NCBI GenBank assembly: GCA_951799445.1
Contig: OX637287.1
Coordinates: 42,995,724-43,059,723 of the forward strand
Direction: 5' to 3'
Length of the DNA: 64,000 bases
Source: Pseudisothecium myosuroides
Lineage: Eukaryota; Streptophyta; Bryopsida; Hypnales; Lembophyllaceae
Under the pieces are notes generated by a model, which was given only the letters and a program-made list of their open reading frames with translations, did not search any database and was not told where the DNA came from. Numbering within the stretch: the first letter of the stretch is position 1; the number at the start of each line of letters is the position of its first letter. A program made the position numbers and the translations under genes. Positions 37,690 through 49,915 of the stretch are shown here, in pieces.

Positions 37690-38630
37690 TAAAATTTTGG
37701 ATAGAAAAAGGGATAAATAAGGTGTTGAAAAGATCAAAGGGGATAACCAATTAGAATTAAGGTGCCCATGTGGCCTAAGCATGGGCTGATGTGGCCCTTT
37801 GAGTTGGATAAGGATTCGGGGTTTTCTCCCTCCTTTTTCATAGTTAATTTGAGAGTGCTGTGAGTTTGGAGAGAGAAAATTCAATATGTGTTGTGAATTT
37901 TAAAATGAAATTTTGTAAAATTGTACTTCTTATTTTTGTAATTTCAAATAGCTATCATTTGTTTCATTCGAAATTTGTATGCAAGAGTTATGAGTGATGG
38001 AGTGAGAGAATGTCTGTTGCCTACTAAGGTCGAGGACCGAAACTTCAAGCACTTGTAGAAGTTTGGTTAATGTTTTTTTGAATTTGAATTTTAAAAGAGC
38101 TGTGTATAAAATCTATAGAATTAAAAAAATATACAACACTTTTAGTTTAAAGTTATTTTAAAAGAGTTATGAGTGTAGAAGTAAAAAGGGTGTAGAATAA
38201 TTGCCGAATCTAAACCTTAGAGTTAGTTCGGGCTTTGACAAAACATTGAGAGCAGAGTTTTTACCTTTTCAAGCTAAATTTTTTGGAGGATTTATATTAT
38301 GAAGTCATCTTTCCAAGAAAATATAGCACAAAGTATTTGGAACTTTTATGAGGCCAGAGTATACCCCAAAGTGAAGAGATATTCAGTTGCCAACAAATTT
38401 GAAAGTGCAATTTTCAACAAGCTATAACAAACAAGCAAAAAAAAAAATTCTTTGATTTTTAGAGAGAATGTATTACATTTTTTAACTTTTCGTAAAGCAA
38501 AAATACTCTTATTTTGGATCTATGGAGCAGCCATGGCATTCATTTGAAGTTTGACTACAACTATATAAAGTTTTGCAAAGGATTTCAAACTTCTACATAA
38601 TTTATACAGTTTGCATACGGTTGATACAAT
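37690..38630. other. Intergenic, no gene seen
   Basis: AT-rich sequence with no supported gene. Confidence 0.5.
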
Positions 38631-38639
38631 ATCCATACA

Positions 38640-38890
38640 TGCATTATATATGTATGGGTATTTTTATACATATTATATATATATTGATACTTTATATTTC
38701 TACGGTATTTTTATAAATATTGATATTTTATATTTTTATGATTTTTATACATGTATTTATACTTTATATTTTACGATATTTATACATGTATTGATATTAT
38801 TATATTTTAGGATATTTATACATATATTTATATATGGTATTGATATGATATTTATACATAATATTTACGAATATGTATATATTTGGGTCA
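38640..38890. repeat. AT-rich minisatellite
   Basis: Degenerate tandem units of roughly 35 bp built on TTTATACATGTATTGATA and TTTATATTTTACGA-like words. The 122-codon plus frame across it (Tyr/Ile/Phe-rich) is a by-product of the repeat. Confidence 0.65.
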
Positions 38891-39229
38891 TATGTACCAT
38901 ACGAGGATTAATACACGGTGTTTGTATACAAAGTCATCAACCTTTGTATATGATGTTTTATTTATTTGATACACTATGAATTTCTATATGACAAATGATG
39001 CATTTATCCTACTTTGAGGTAGTATATTTTATTATTTCTCACCCTCATATCTTGGATTGAATTTGGTTTCAACTAGAAACCCAATGTTTTTTTAAGGTAA
39101 AGGCCTCTCAACCCGACAACATAAATGATAGTTTCATAGCAGTCTAGTAATAGTTTCAACTTGCCTTCCTAGTTGTGTTGTTCACAAAGCGTATTGAATT
39201 TTTTAGTTGTTTTGCTTTGTTATTTCATT

Positions 39230-39745
39230 TTTGTTCAAATCAAGGCCCATGTTGCTAATCACAAATTTGAGTTCACAACTGAATTTGAAAATGTTAACCT
39301 TCTTGAATTTTTTTTCACTTCATTTTCATGAAAAGCCAAAGGGAATTGACATCTAGCCCAACTTGTTTCACTTGTTTTGGAGTTTTGTAGGACTAGTTAT
39401 GAATTGTCAAAATTTATGGCATTGTTAAGTAAATGTATGTTTTAATTTTGGTTAGGCTCCCCATTGTTTTTCTTTTACACAGTTGAATTTTGAGAGGTCA
39501 CCATTCTTGAAAGATTTTTCAGTTCATTTTCCTTGAAATGTTTTGAAGCTTTTTGGAATTGATTATGAATTGTTCAAGTTGAAATAACATTGTTATGTAC
39601 TTGTATGTTTGAGTTTTGATTATGTTCTCCATTTTTTTTACACACGACTATGGTAAACTTTGTATGTTTGAGTTTTGGTTATGCTCCCTATTTTTTTTCA
39701 TTTACTCATGACTATAGTAAACTTTGTATGTTTGAATTCCACGGA
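39230..39745 (+). repeat. Tandem repeats, ~185 bp unit twice plus shorter partial units
   Basis: Two diverged units share TTCATTTTCMTGAAA, TATGAATTGT and TGTATGTTTKAGTTTTGRTTA in order at about 39310-39470 and 39510-39640. Shorter copies of the last part (TTTGTATGTTTGA) follow near 39658 and 39723. Confidence 0.5.
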
Positions 39746-40034
39746 TGCATTCTTTGTACTTTTTTCCCTTACCCTTTTGCTTTTACTTTGTTTTTCCATT
39801 ACCTTTTTTCTTCATAAAGAATATAGCCTAGCAAAAAATACATTGACATGGATATTATAAGTAATGATAAAGTGCCATAATATTGTCCAATTTGCCAAAT
39901 TAAATAATTATAGGGACCCTTTTATTTTTGCCTAGGAGGTAAATAGCCCCCTAGAAAATACCCCATTGCCGCATGTGGGGTCCAAAATATAGATAGAGTG
40001 ACCCGCCCAAGGCATGGCTTAACCCATCGCTTAA

Positions 40035-40953
40035 TCCCTAAAGTTTTTTGCCTATGTTTCAACAAAAAAGAATTCTAAGAGTGCCATTCTAATGCAATGA
40101 GCTAATAGGGATCAAAATTGTTTGTTTTTGCAAATCCAACTACATGATAGCTTGTATAATATTTTTATAAAAATTTATGCAATAAATTCAAAAATTTTGA
40201 CCACATAGATTGTCAAATAATAGTGTTCAAAGTGAAAAGTAATGTTTTTTTGGGACCTTGCCATAACAGGTTTTTAAACTTTGAATCATCTTAACTTAAA
40301 TTTTTTGAATTAAAAAAACTTGTGATAAAAAAAAATTATATTATAGAAAATTGAATTGAGAATCTGGAAAAATTGGAAGGTTTTTTAAACTTTATTTTCA
40401 ACCTTTAATAAATTGTGAGGTAGAAATATGATGGAGATTGAATAGAAATCTATATTATTTGTAATACTAAGATGGAATTGAAACTTGTCAATTGCAAAGG
40501 TGAGATTGTTGAAGCAAACAATATTAACCCTATACAACTTATTTTTTTGAAAATTGTGAAAATTGAGTTCAAAAATGTACAAAAATGAATTCTATATATT
40601 ATTTTTTAAGAATTGCCTGCTAAACAAGGTGCCCCATAACCTCTACATCACAAATCCAAATAGATTGAATCAAAGCTTTCTAGATAGGCAAAAATAAGTT
40701 TTATGAGGATAAAAATTTATAAGTTTTCATATTTATTGAGGGTTTTTTTTTTGCCCAATTTTGGCTATTTTTAGATTGTGTGACACAACTTTTGCTCCCG
40801 GGCACCAATCAAAATAAAAAATTACATTCTCCAATGTCTATTACATCCTCACATCTTCATAAAAAAGTTCAAAAAATTAGAATAAAAATCCTCATCATAA
40901 GAACTTGTCCAAAATCCTTAAATCCATTGGACAATAGTCCTTTAAGGTGTGAT
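40035..40953 (-). mobile_element. TTAA-flanked element, ~920 bp family, decayed copy
   Basis: Begins TCCCTAAAGTTTTTTGCC after TTAA (40031-40034) and resembles the start of 42453-43387 for about 210 bases (TATGTTT, GTGTTCAAAGTG region). A degenerate opposite end (AGTCCTTTAAGGTGTGA) near 40937-40953 would give 919 bp, the family length. The interior is strongly diverged. Confidence 0.45.
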
Positions 40954-41015
40954 ATTTCAAGTTTTGTATGGCATATTCAACAACCTTCACTAGCACCATT
41001 CAAAACTAAGGGTCA

Positions 41016-41165
41016 ACACTCTATAGAGGTTAGCTTAAGATGCAAGTATATACCTCAAAGGCTTGCATGTCTTGTAATGAAGAAGCCAAAACACTCTATA
41101 GAGGTTAGCTTAAGATGCAAGTATATACCTCAAAGGCTTGCATGTCTTGTAATGAAGAAGCCAAA
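41016..41165 (+). repeat. Perfect 75-bp tandem duplication
   Basis: 41016-41090 is repeated without change at 41091-41165, implying a recent event. It keeps the frame of a 132-codon ORF (40780-41178) and so duplicates 25 residues (SIEVSLRCKYIPQR...). I recognise no domain in that ORF, which overlaps a decayed element and is probably not a gene. Confidence 0.9.
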
Positions 41166-41314
41166 AATAGGCAAATAAAGTAACACACATCTAAATTCAA
41201 AGGAAATTCACATATGAAAATATAATCTAATATGAAAACAAAAGAAAGGACAGAGAAAGAATACCCATATTATCAATTAGACTTAGTGTAAATCTTGTTG
41301 TAGTCATTTCCATA

Positions 41315-41382
41315 AGCTACACATACCATGTTTCAAATAAAACACTATAGCTACACATACCATGTTTCAAATAAAACACTAT
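41315..41382 (+). repeat. Perfect 34-bp tandem duplication
   Basis: AGCTACACATACCATGTTTC plus 14 further bases, at 41315-41348 and again at 41349-41382 without change. It lies 150 bp from another perfect tandem duplication. Confidence 0.9.
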
Positions 41383-41695
41383 AGCTATACCTAAAATCTA
41401 TCTCTATAGATGTCCATTCCTATTTTTGAATGAAAAATGAACAAGACAAATACTTAAAATGTTGAGTACTTAGTAGAAGGATAACAACAAATTGGAGTTA
41501 AAAACTATTTTGGGCAATAAACAGGTTCATTTGTTGTAATGTGGAGCTAACAACTTTGTAAAGGGTTTGTTTTTGGTAAGGCTTTCTTTCAATTTAACTT
41601 AGACAATATTCAATAACATAAATGTCATTTCTTTGTATGAGTCAAATAGATTTAAAATTCACCTAAATTACAATTCTGGCCTCTTACAACCTTAA

Positions 41696-42330
41696 CATGT
41701 AAAGGACCAAGCTGCGTTTTTTGGCAACATAGTGATTTTGGGCAGCTCACTACGAATGGAATTTTTATTTTTTTTTCTAAAAATTTCACACAACATGTGC
41801 CCAAGGAGTAGCTTTAAGGCGCAATAATTTTTGTAACTTTTGACCACATAGGTAAAAAGTTATTGCATGATATGTAATTTTCATTGAACCATTGATCAAG
41901 GGCCTAAGTGACTTAATCTAAGCCATCTAGTTTGCAGAGCTCGTAGGTATGGAGTCCCTGAAAACCATACCTACCCGCAAACTAAAACTCCTCATAACTT
42001 TCATTTCATTAATTGAAATTAAAGTATTCAAAGCTTTCCACATATATATAAATCTAAAGAACCAATTTCAAATTTATATTTTTTTTTAAAGTAATTTTTA
42101 AAGAAGTTTTTTGAGTTTCTTTGGCTGCCCAAATTCAATGAAAATTACATATCATGCAATAACTTTTTAACTAATATGTAGTCAAAAGTTACAAAAATTA
42201 TTGCACCTTAAAGCTACTCCTTGAGCATATGTTGTGTGAAATTTTCAAAGAAAAAAAGTAAAAACTCCATTTGTAGTGAGCTGCCCAAAATCGCTATATT
42301 GCCAAAAAACGAAGCTTGGTCCTTTAGGGG
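41696..42330. mobile_element. TTAA-flanked palindromic element (635 bp)
   Basis: Perfect TTAA on each side (41692-41695 and 42331-42334). Arms of about 215 bp pair: left ...AAAGGACCAAGCTGCGTTTT, right on the minus strand CCCCTAAAGGACCAAGCTTC. The left terminus has changed to CATGTAAAGG. The loop (about 41913-42115) matches interior parts of the ~920 bp family, so this looks like a rearranged derivative with two copies of the same end. Confidence 0.85.
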
Positions 42331-42452
42331 TTAACCTTTGAAAATTTAAACCATCATCTAATGAAAATTGTAGGAGATTTAATTTTTTATGAACTACAAA
42401 AACAACTCATGAATTGCTTAGATGATGCTTAAATGGCTCCTAGATGATGTAA

Positions 42453-43387
42453 CCCCTAAAGGTTTTTGACTATGTTTTCACAAAAAACACTCCAAAACTA
42501 CCATTTCTAATACTAGTGCCAAATTTTAGAAAAAAAACATTTTTGGACACATAAAACCATAGGATCTTGTAGTAAACTTGTTTGAAAAGATGTGGAAAAA
42601 ATTTCAAAATTTTCCATTGTGTGGATTGCAAGATAATAGCGTTTGAATTGACAAAAATCCTTTTTTTGTCCATGCGAAAATCCGGGCAGCTGCCCTTCAC
42701 AAGGTCACATTTGTATGAAAAAATGTCCAAAATGGTAGTTACTCTTTGGATTCATTCTTTAAGGCAAGTTGGCTACATGCTTGAAAATTTCAGATCATTT
42801 GGAATTGTACAACATACAGGAAAAAAATAGAAAGTAGGAAGAGGTAGATGATTCAAAACACTAAATTGTTAAGAATTTATTTATGGAATTGAAAAAAGCC
42901 AATCCCAACTATAGTAATGTCGTAATAAACAATCTACACCCAATGTTTTTATTTTTTTTCAAAAATATTGAAAATTAATTTAAATAATGGACTTTAAAGT
43001 TTATTTTAGAATAGAGATTCCATAACTACCCTCAAACTAAGACTCCTCATAACTTTTGACTCAAATGTTGATCGGAATGGAATGATTCAAAGCTTTCTGA
43101 GTATATATAAATCTAAAGAATCAATTTCAAATTTTTATTTTTTTTTAAAAGTGACTTTTAAAGAAGTTTTTTTTGTTGCCCGGGCTGCCCGCCGACCAAT
43201 GAAAATGATATATCATGCAATAACTTTTTACCTAGGTAGTCAAAAGTTATGAAAATTGTTGGGCCTTCAAGCTACTCCTTGGAAAAATGTTGTATGAAAA
43301 TTTCAAAAAAAAAAAAAAAAACTCCGCTCGTAGTGAGCTGCCCCCAAAAGCTATGTTCTCAAAAAAGCATGTTCAGTGCTTTGAGGG
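42453..43387 (-). mobile_element. TTAA-flanked element, ~920 bp family, copy C (inverted)
   Basis: Begins CCCCTAAAGGTTTTTGACTA and ends ...GCTTTGAGGG followed by TTAA (43388-43391); the left TTAA has become GTAA (42449-42452). Opposite orientation to the copies at 36770 and 55969. A plus-strand frame (42582-42830) corresponds to the minus-strand frame of those copies, sharing FTRS...YEKMSKMV and LWIHS. Confidence 0.85.
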
Positions 43388-43391
43388 TTAA

Positions 43392-44292
43392 GATGTACAA
43401 TTCAAGATGAAGGATTGAGATTTTTCATCCAATTTTTTTTGGGAGAGTTCTTTAAATGTGTCTCCAATGGATGCTTGTGGAATTCCCATATTGAGGTATT
43501 CTTGACCTCTTCAAATATGTAGATTAAAAAAAATGGATCACAAAAGATGTTCCTTTTAATTAGTGTATTTTGAAAATTTATACATTCTTGTTCTTGAATT
43601 GGATCTTAGATACTTAAATTATTGTTTTTGAATTAAATCCCAACTAATGAAATTAAGCTAATAAAGTCTAGTTTCAATTATAATTTGGAAATTTGTAAAA
43701 TCTATAAAATTAAATATTCATTACAATTTGAACTTTGGACCTATAATTACAATCTATTGATGTTCAAATTATAAAATGAGATGGCATTTTCATTGGTTTA
43801 CATCATCATATTTGAAACTGTAATATACAACAATGGTGAAATTTTCACTTATAAAAAAAATTGCATTTGATATGAATTTATTTCATGTATTTTTCAAAGA
43901 TTCATATTGATTTCAAATTCCATCACAGAGGCCTCAAAATATTTAGGACATGTAGAAAACAATCCACATACGTTTGTTATCGCTTTCACAAGGAGCAAAA
44001 CAATCAAATTCACAAATTCAAGCATTGTATAATGTTAGTCAATCTACAAATCTAGGTGCAAGTAGGACGTTGCAATGATGTTGCCATCGTGATATTGTTT
44101 CCAAAGACAACTACATACTTCTAATAGCTCAGACTAGTAAAGAACATTGTAGTCAATTAGAATATAGTATGCAATAGCACACAACATCACTCAATACTCC
44201 TCTGCATAATTAGAGCCAAAATACAGTAGCGAATATCTCCTTGTTATAACAAAAAAATTGCAAGATGATTTGGGTAGACAACATTCATACCA
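43392..44292. other. Intergenic, no gene seen
   Basis: AT-rich sequence with no supported gene. Confidence 0.5.
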
Positions 44293-44860
44293 CCCAACTA
44301 CAATATTTCAGTGCATCGATTGATGTATCAAAGTATAGGGCTAGTTAAAGACAATGTTGAACTAAATTTGTATATTTTTTTAAATGATCTTAGAGCTTCA
44401 ACATGGTAGCATTTGAAAAATGGTGGTTTATTGAGTAAAAAAGCTCAATGGTCACAAAATATACCAAATCTTTTAAAATCCAACTATTCAATTAGGCTCC
44501 TTTGACAAAGAAGTTTACCACCTCTCAATTTGGCTTAGGTTCTTGGCTTTATGGCATCCTTGGTTTGCTTGTCGTGTTATTTGGTCCTTGTTTATTTTTA
44601 TAAAAAAAATAGAAAAGAGATGTAGTGGAATGGTTCTAGAAAAAAAGTCTTAGAAAATGGAAAAAATTTCGCGAAGGGCGGGTTGTGCCTTATGGTCATT
44701 GTATTGTTTTCCTTTTTTTAATGGAAATTGTTTATGTTCAAAAAAACAAAAACCCAACTATTCTACAATGGGTGGGAGGATGGGAATCCTTAACTAGTCT
44801 TTTCTCATTTAAAAAACAAACTATATGAATTGTTTTTTGAAAGCAAATGCACCCTTTGCA
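44293..44860 (+). repeat. Duplicated segment holding an empty TTAA site
   Basis: Collinear with 58264-59394 apart from a 572-bp insertion there. Shared words include TGTATCAAAGTATAGGG, GAGTAAAAAAGCTCAATGG, TTTGGTCCTTGTTTATTTTA and TGAAAGCAAATGCA. The intact TTAA at 44345-44348 is exactly where the other copy carries the element at 58321-58892. Confidence 0.85.
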
Positions 44861-44997
44861 TTTATTAAACTTCATCACACCTATCTCCTCTCTATTCCTA
44901 AATAGAATATGCATCAAGTATTAATCTAGTAACTTAACCTTCAAGACGAATTCTAGTTCTAGGAAAAAGTAAAAAAAATCTATACACTAAGTTAGGT

Positions 44998-45238
44998 TGT
45001 TTGTTTGTTTTGTTTTTGACGGTGAGATCTTTGGAATTGTGCGTCTTCCGGGCGCATTCATAGTACCTTTGGAAAGTTCTCTGCAAAGAGGGATGCACAG
45101 GCTTTGTTTCATGGCGTTTGAACCTATAATGTGAAAGTTATTGAATTTCAAAGTTTTTATAAATTAAAAAAATTAGAAAACTACTTTTATTTTTATATTT
45201 CACTTTTACTTTTGTGGCAATGGCAAAGGACACACTAG
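44998..45238 (-). repeat. CTAGTGTG repeat, copy 3 (upstream of MetRS)
   Basis: On the minus strand it starts CTAGTGTGTCCTTTGCCATT at 45238 and ends in an AACAAACAAAC tail near 44998. It shares AAATTCAATAACTTTC and a GTGCATCCCTCTTTGCAGAG-type word with copy 1. The CTAGTGTG end is 233 bp from the MetRS start codon. Confidence 0.75.
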
Positions 45239-45339
45239 TATAATTAATATAAATAATTGTAAATATTTGAGTATTATTTTATATTTTAATTTAATTCCCA
45301 TTCATTCCCATTCAGGGCTCAAATTAGGAGTATACTTAT

Positions 45340-45403
45340 GAGACAGGGTCCTGAGACCGTTCGAGACCTCTGTCTGGGATCGAGACAGGGTCCTAAACCC
45401 TAA
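45340..45403 (+). promoter_or_regulatory. Repeated GAGACAGGGTCCT and a telo-box upstream of MetRS
   Basis: GAGACAGGGTCCT occurs at 45340-45352 and 45382-45394. The second copy directly abuts AAACCCTAA (45395-45403), the telo-box found in promoters of many plant translation genes. That fits an aminoacyl-tRNA synthetase. The motif lies 68 bp upstream of the start codon. Confidence 0.5.
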
Positions 45404-45470
45404 TCCCTGCCTACCATCGCCAATTTCTCGTTGCATCTGCCGCAGGCTCGTTCCTCGTTGCCGAAGAAAA

Positions 45471-48400
45471 ATGGGGGACCCCGCCGATTTGCGCGCTGTG
45501 CGGGCGCCACTGCCTGGAAAACGCAACGTGATGGTCACAAGCGCCCTACCTTACGTGAACAATGTGCCGCACTTGGGAAACATTATCGGATGTGAGCAAT
45601 TTGACTCTAGCCTTGATTTCCTAGTCACCGAGTCTGTGTGGTGATTTTCCTCTCCGTTTCTGTCTGTAGGCACAAGAATTTGAGCTCTGTAATCCAGTTA
45701 GCTGCGCAGAATTAATTTTTTTCGAAAGACTTGATTGAGCTGAAAATTTGACGAATTCGCTTGCAGGTGTGTTGAGTGCCGATGTGTACGCTCGTTACTG
45801 TCGGAGACGGGGTTACAATGTCATCTACATGTGTGGAACTGATGAGTATGGGACTACCACCGAGATCAAGGCGATGGAGGAGGGGCTTACACCGCGCCAA
45901 ATTTGTGACAAATATCATGATCTCCATAAAGAGATTTACGAGTGGTTTGATATCGACTTTGATTCATTTGGACGGACTTCCACACCTCAGCAGACTGAGA
46001 TTGCGCAATCGATTTTCTTGTCTTTGTACGAGAAGAAACGGTTAAACGAAAACAGCATCATTCAGGTTTGTGATCTCGAGCTTCTATTCGGGATCTAATT
46101 TTTTCAACCTCTCAAACTGGTGAAATGGTTTTATTTTTTATCTGGTGAAATCAGTTCTAGGGTTAGGAGCGATCACCATTTAGCTAAGAGCGTTGAGAAG
46201 AGATTTCTTTGGGTTAGTTAAAAATGACTGATTGTGGGAGGTGGCGCGTGTCAATGATATGCATTATGCGTTATGCAACATCTCATGTCTTGCGGGTTGG
46301 ATTTGTGCAGCCATTCTGCACAATTTGCCTCAGTTTATTATCCGACAGGCTTGTGGAGGGAACATGTCCAACTCCTGGCTGTGGTTACGAAGATGCTCGA
46401 GGGGATCAGTGCGATGTGGGTGGGAAGCTCCTGAACGCTAACGAGCTGATCAATCCTAGGTGCAAGGTGAGGTTTTCTATTTGTGTAAACCTGTAAGTGA
46501 CCAGGATTACCGGGTTTTGTGCACTTCTGAGTAGATCATATGAAGACTTTTATTTGTCCAGTTTGATCTATTTATTGATCAGCACATGCAAGGTTCTACA
46601 GTGGTTCTATTGAAAGAGAATTTGGACCCATTTGAATTGTAATTTTCACAATACGATTGGAATGGTCATTTTCAAAACATGATATACTAGCTTATTTGTT
46701 GTTTTTTCTCTTGATGGACTTTCATGTACTAGTAATCATAGTGTCAAATTCTCTCCTAATTATTCTATTTGGCACATACGGCTTGCAGCATAGGATTCAA
46801 GTTCTCATTTCAATGTTTTTAGTTAACCGGTGTTCCGTTGCTATCACAGGTGTGCGGTAACACTCCAGAGTTGCGGTCAACGGACCACCTCTTTTTGGAC
46901 CTCCCTGGTCTCAATGATCAACTGCAGTCCTACATTGCTAGCACGTCAAAAGTAGGAGGCTGGAGTTCCAACGCTATCCAGCAAACTAGCGCCTGGATTC
47001 GCGACGGGCTGAAAGAGCGGTGCATCACACGAGATCTTAAGTGGGGCGTCCAGTTCCACTTGAAAAGTATAAAGAAAAGGTAACATATTGCAGTGCATAA
47101 CATTGACTTTTGAAGTCTAGAGCTAGTTCTTCCTATGGTTCTTCTTCTTCTTATGCACTGGCGGCGGAGAGAAATTCGGTTGAAATGTATTATTTGATGA
47201 ATTTCTGTAAAAACATTCTTCGAGAGTAGGTCTTCTCAGAAGGTATTGAAGGCAGTCTCCAATAGCCAGGCACTTGGAGTGAGAAATGTTTTAGTTGGAA
47301 TATCGGAAAAATGCACTGCGCAATTTCTTGGACGGTGAGTCTTGACTCCTTGTTTCTCTGCGGAGCTTTCAGGTGTTTTATGTCTGGTTCGATGCTCCTA
47401 TTGGGTATATTTCAATCACGGCTAATTACACTCCTGAATGGGAGAAGTGTGGAAATCTCCTGAGGATGTAGAGCTCGTTCAGTTTATGGGAAAAGACAAT
47501 GTGCCATTCCATACGGTAATAATGCAGATGTTAGCTTTTACCACCTGCGTGCATTGTCTCGAATTCATCTTGCTGGATTTTGATGTGTTGTATGCGAGTA
47601 TAAACATGATTTCCTTACTGTTTGGAATTTGAGATCCTGTAGTTGGATGTCTGATGGATGCGTTTCTCTCTTTCAGGTTATCTTCCCCTGCACGCTTTTG
47701 GGCACTGAAGAGCCATGGACTTTAATGAAGACAATCAGCGTTACTGAATATCTGAATTATGAGTCAGGTGTGTACTCTTTTTGGACTGTTGGCAGTCTTT
47801 TGTTCTGTTTCCCATTTTGACTGCCTTCATTTCTGTACAGTAGGTAGTGTACTATTGAAACTCATTGCGGCTTGTGGTGTTGTGCAGGCAAGTTCTCGAA
47901 GAGTCGGGGAGTCGGTGTCTTCGGTAACGATGTGAAGAGCACAAATATACCGGTCGAAGTTTGGAGATACTACCTTCTGACAAACCGGCCAGAGGTACCT
48001 TGTTGTTGTTTTTCTGTTGCACATTGTATAAGTTGACCGTTGATTTTCTCTGAGACGCCTCTTTGTATGCGTGTTCTGTTTGAATGTCGCTTTTCATTCA
48101 AGGTTATGGGAGGTTAGCCCTTATGATAACCATGTGCCTCGTTGCCAACCAATGTCCGTTAATGTAACTGTGCAGGTATCCGACACATTGTTTACGTGGG
48201 TAGACTTGCAAGCAAAACAGAACAATGAGTTGCTTAAGAATCTGGGCAACTTTGTCCATCGAACACTTTCATTTCTAGCAAAGCCAGCAGGTTCGTAGCT
48301 TTCAACTTCTCGACGAATTCTCATACGTAGCTTATAATTTATTTTTTTCGAGCAGCTTGGCGGATCTCGATTTGAAATGACTTGGAGGCTGAATCAGATC

Positions 48401-49915
48401 GTAGGGAGCAGTCTAATATTCAGTTTTTAACTCCTTGTATTTGAAGTAGCTGATGTATCATCTGTGATTGCAGGGGAAGGAGGTTATGGAAAAGTTATTC
48501 CAGAAGTCGGCAATCCCGAGGAACACGAACTCACCAGGAACTTTGCTATCAAGATCAGTGCCGCTCTTGATGACTATGTTAAGAGTATGGAGGCCGTGAA
48601 GTTGAAGGGTGGTCTTAAAGCTGCGATGCAAGTGTCCAGTCTTGGCAATCTCTACTTGCAGGTATGTAAGTTGAATACTTAATTTGTTTGAAGGATGGAT
48701 GGTACATTTTGACGGTAGAAGCGTACTTTGCCATCTCACTGTACTGGATGCTCCGAGTGACAACTTACCTGTTGTCTTGACAAATTATGCCAATGACAGG
48801 AGAGTCAATTTTGGAAGCTGTATAAGGAGGATCGCCCTTCGTGTGCCATTGTGTTGAAGACATCAGTTGGGGTGGTGCACCTTTTGGCTACACTTCTTGA
48901 GCCTTTCATGCCGTCATTCTCCCAGAAGGTAAGAATGTAATTGATGGCAATGTGCATTTCAATTGTTTTCAGCTGCTTGTCTGGCATTCTAATGTGGTGT
49001 TGTTTTAAGTTTGGCGAGTTCTCATATGATGTTCGTATTTAGCTGCTGAGAGACTGAACGGATGCGGCTTCTAGTGAGAGGTCGATTGATGATAGTTGCA
49101 ATTATCTCTGACCAAGTTCTACAAAGATGTTTCTGGGCTTACGTGTTGTTGCCTATGCAGGTTCTTGGGCAATTGAATCTTCCAATATCGACCATGAAGC
49201 TTGTGGATGAAGATGGGGATTTGGAGCGAGCTTCTAAGCCGTGGACTCTGGTCCAATCTGGCCACACTATCGGCAATCCTGAGCCGATATTTGCAGAAAT
49301 GGTAACTGTCCCACTACCTCCAGATTAGTGTTCAGTTCTTAACAATCACAAGGATAGGTCTCTTGCACGTCTTACTGCTTTCTCTGTAGAAGGGCAAGTT
49401 TTGTCTCTTTTCAAAGAGTGCAACGATAGAGTGTTTAGCTTTGTTAGTGTTTTGTTGGTATAGCATGAGCACCTTGTTCAGTCCACGGCAATTCTAATTA
49501 GAGTTGAGTTCATATTTGTTACTCCAGAGAGATGAAGAGATAAGAATTTACAGAGAAAAGTTTGCCGGCAGCCAGGCAGACCGAGCTGCAGCATTGGAGT
49601 CTGCAACAGCGGCTCTGTCGGTGTCAAATTCAACCACAGGTACAGCCTCTATCTGGAACGAGACATGTTCTGGTTATGATTAGTTATGAATCGATATCTG
49701 AAATTTTACTACTGTTGGTAAGTAATGTTTTTCTTTCGAGATTGTCTCTCTTTTAGATGTATGGAAGTGGTTCTCCCTACTTATCTCCATTTTGGGATTT
49801 CTCACCAGACAAAGCACCAAAAGGAAAGAAGGGTGGAAAAGGTGGCGCAACAGGAAAGAAAACCCCAGCTGTGGTCAAGGATCTTCCTTTGGAGGTCTCC
49901 AGACTGGATATTTGA
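45471..49915 (+). CDS. MetRS: Cytosolic methionyl-tRNA synthetase, frame-disrupted and truncated (possible pseudogene)
   Basis: Charges initiator and elongator tRNA-Met in the cytosol. Thirteen exons: 45471-45591, 45767-46065, 46311-46466, 46850-47079, 47373-47515, 47677-47767, 47888-47994, 48176-48290, 48474-48661, 48800-48928, 49161-49301, 49528-49639, 49809-49915. Class I motifs: HLGN (34-37, HIGH type) and KFSKS (about 349-353, KMSKS type). A zinc-knuckle insert spans 143-194. Defects: a one-base deletion near 47051 (exon 4) and another near 47449 (exon 5), each with conserved sequence resuming in the shifted frame; Gly (46419-46421) for an expected zinc-knuckle Cys; and TGA at 49913-49915 where the C-terminal tRNA-binding (EMAPII-like) domain normally continues from LDI into RVG. 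About 646 residues would remain; plant cytosolic MetRS is usually about 790-800. All splice sites are canonical. It is either a young pseudogene or affected by assembly errors. Confidence 0.9.

Noticed and set aside
38611..38979. 122-codon Tyr/Ile-rich frame
   Set aside because: It lies within an AT-rich minisatellite; the periodic residues mirror the repeat.
40780..41178. 132-codon frame with a 25-residue duplication
   Set aside because: It overlaps a decayed TTAA element and the duplication is a DNA-level event. No domain recognised and no splice or start context to support a gene.
45302..45538. Minus-strand 78-codon frame over the MetRS promoter and exon 1
   Set aside because: Antisense shadow of MetRS exon 1 and its GC-rich leader.
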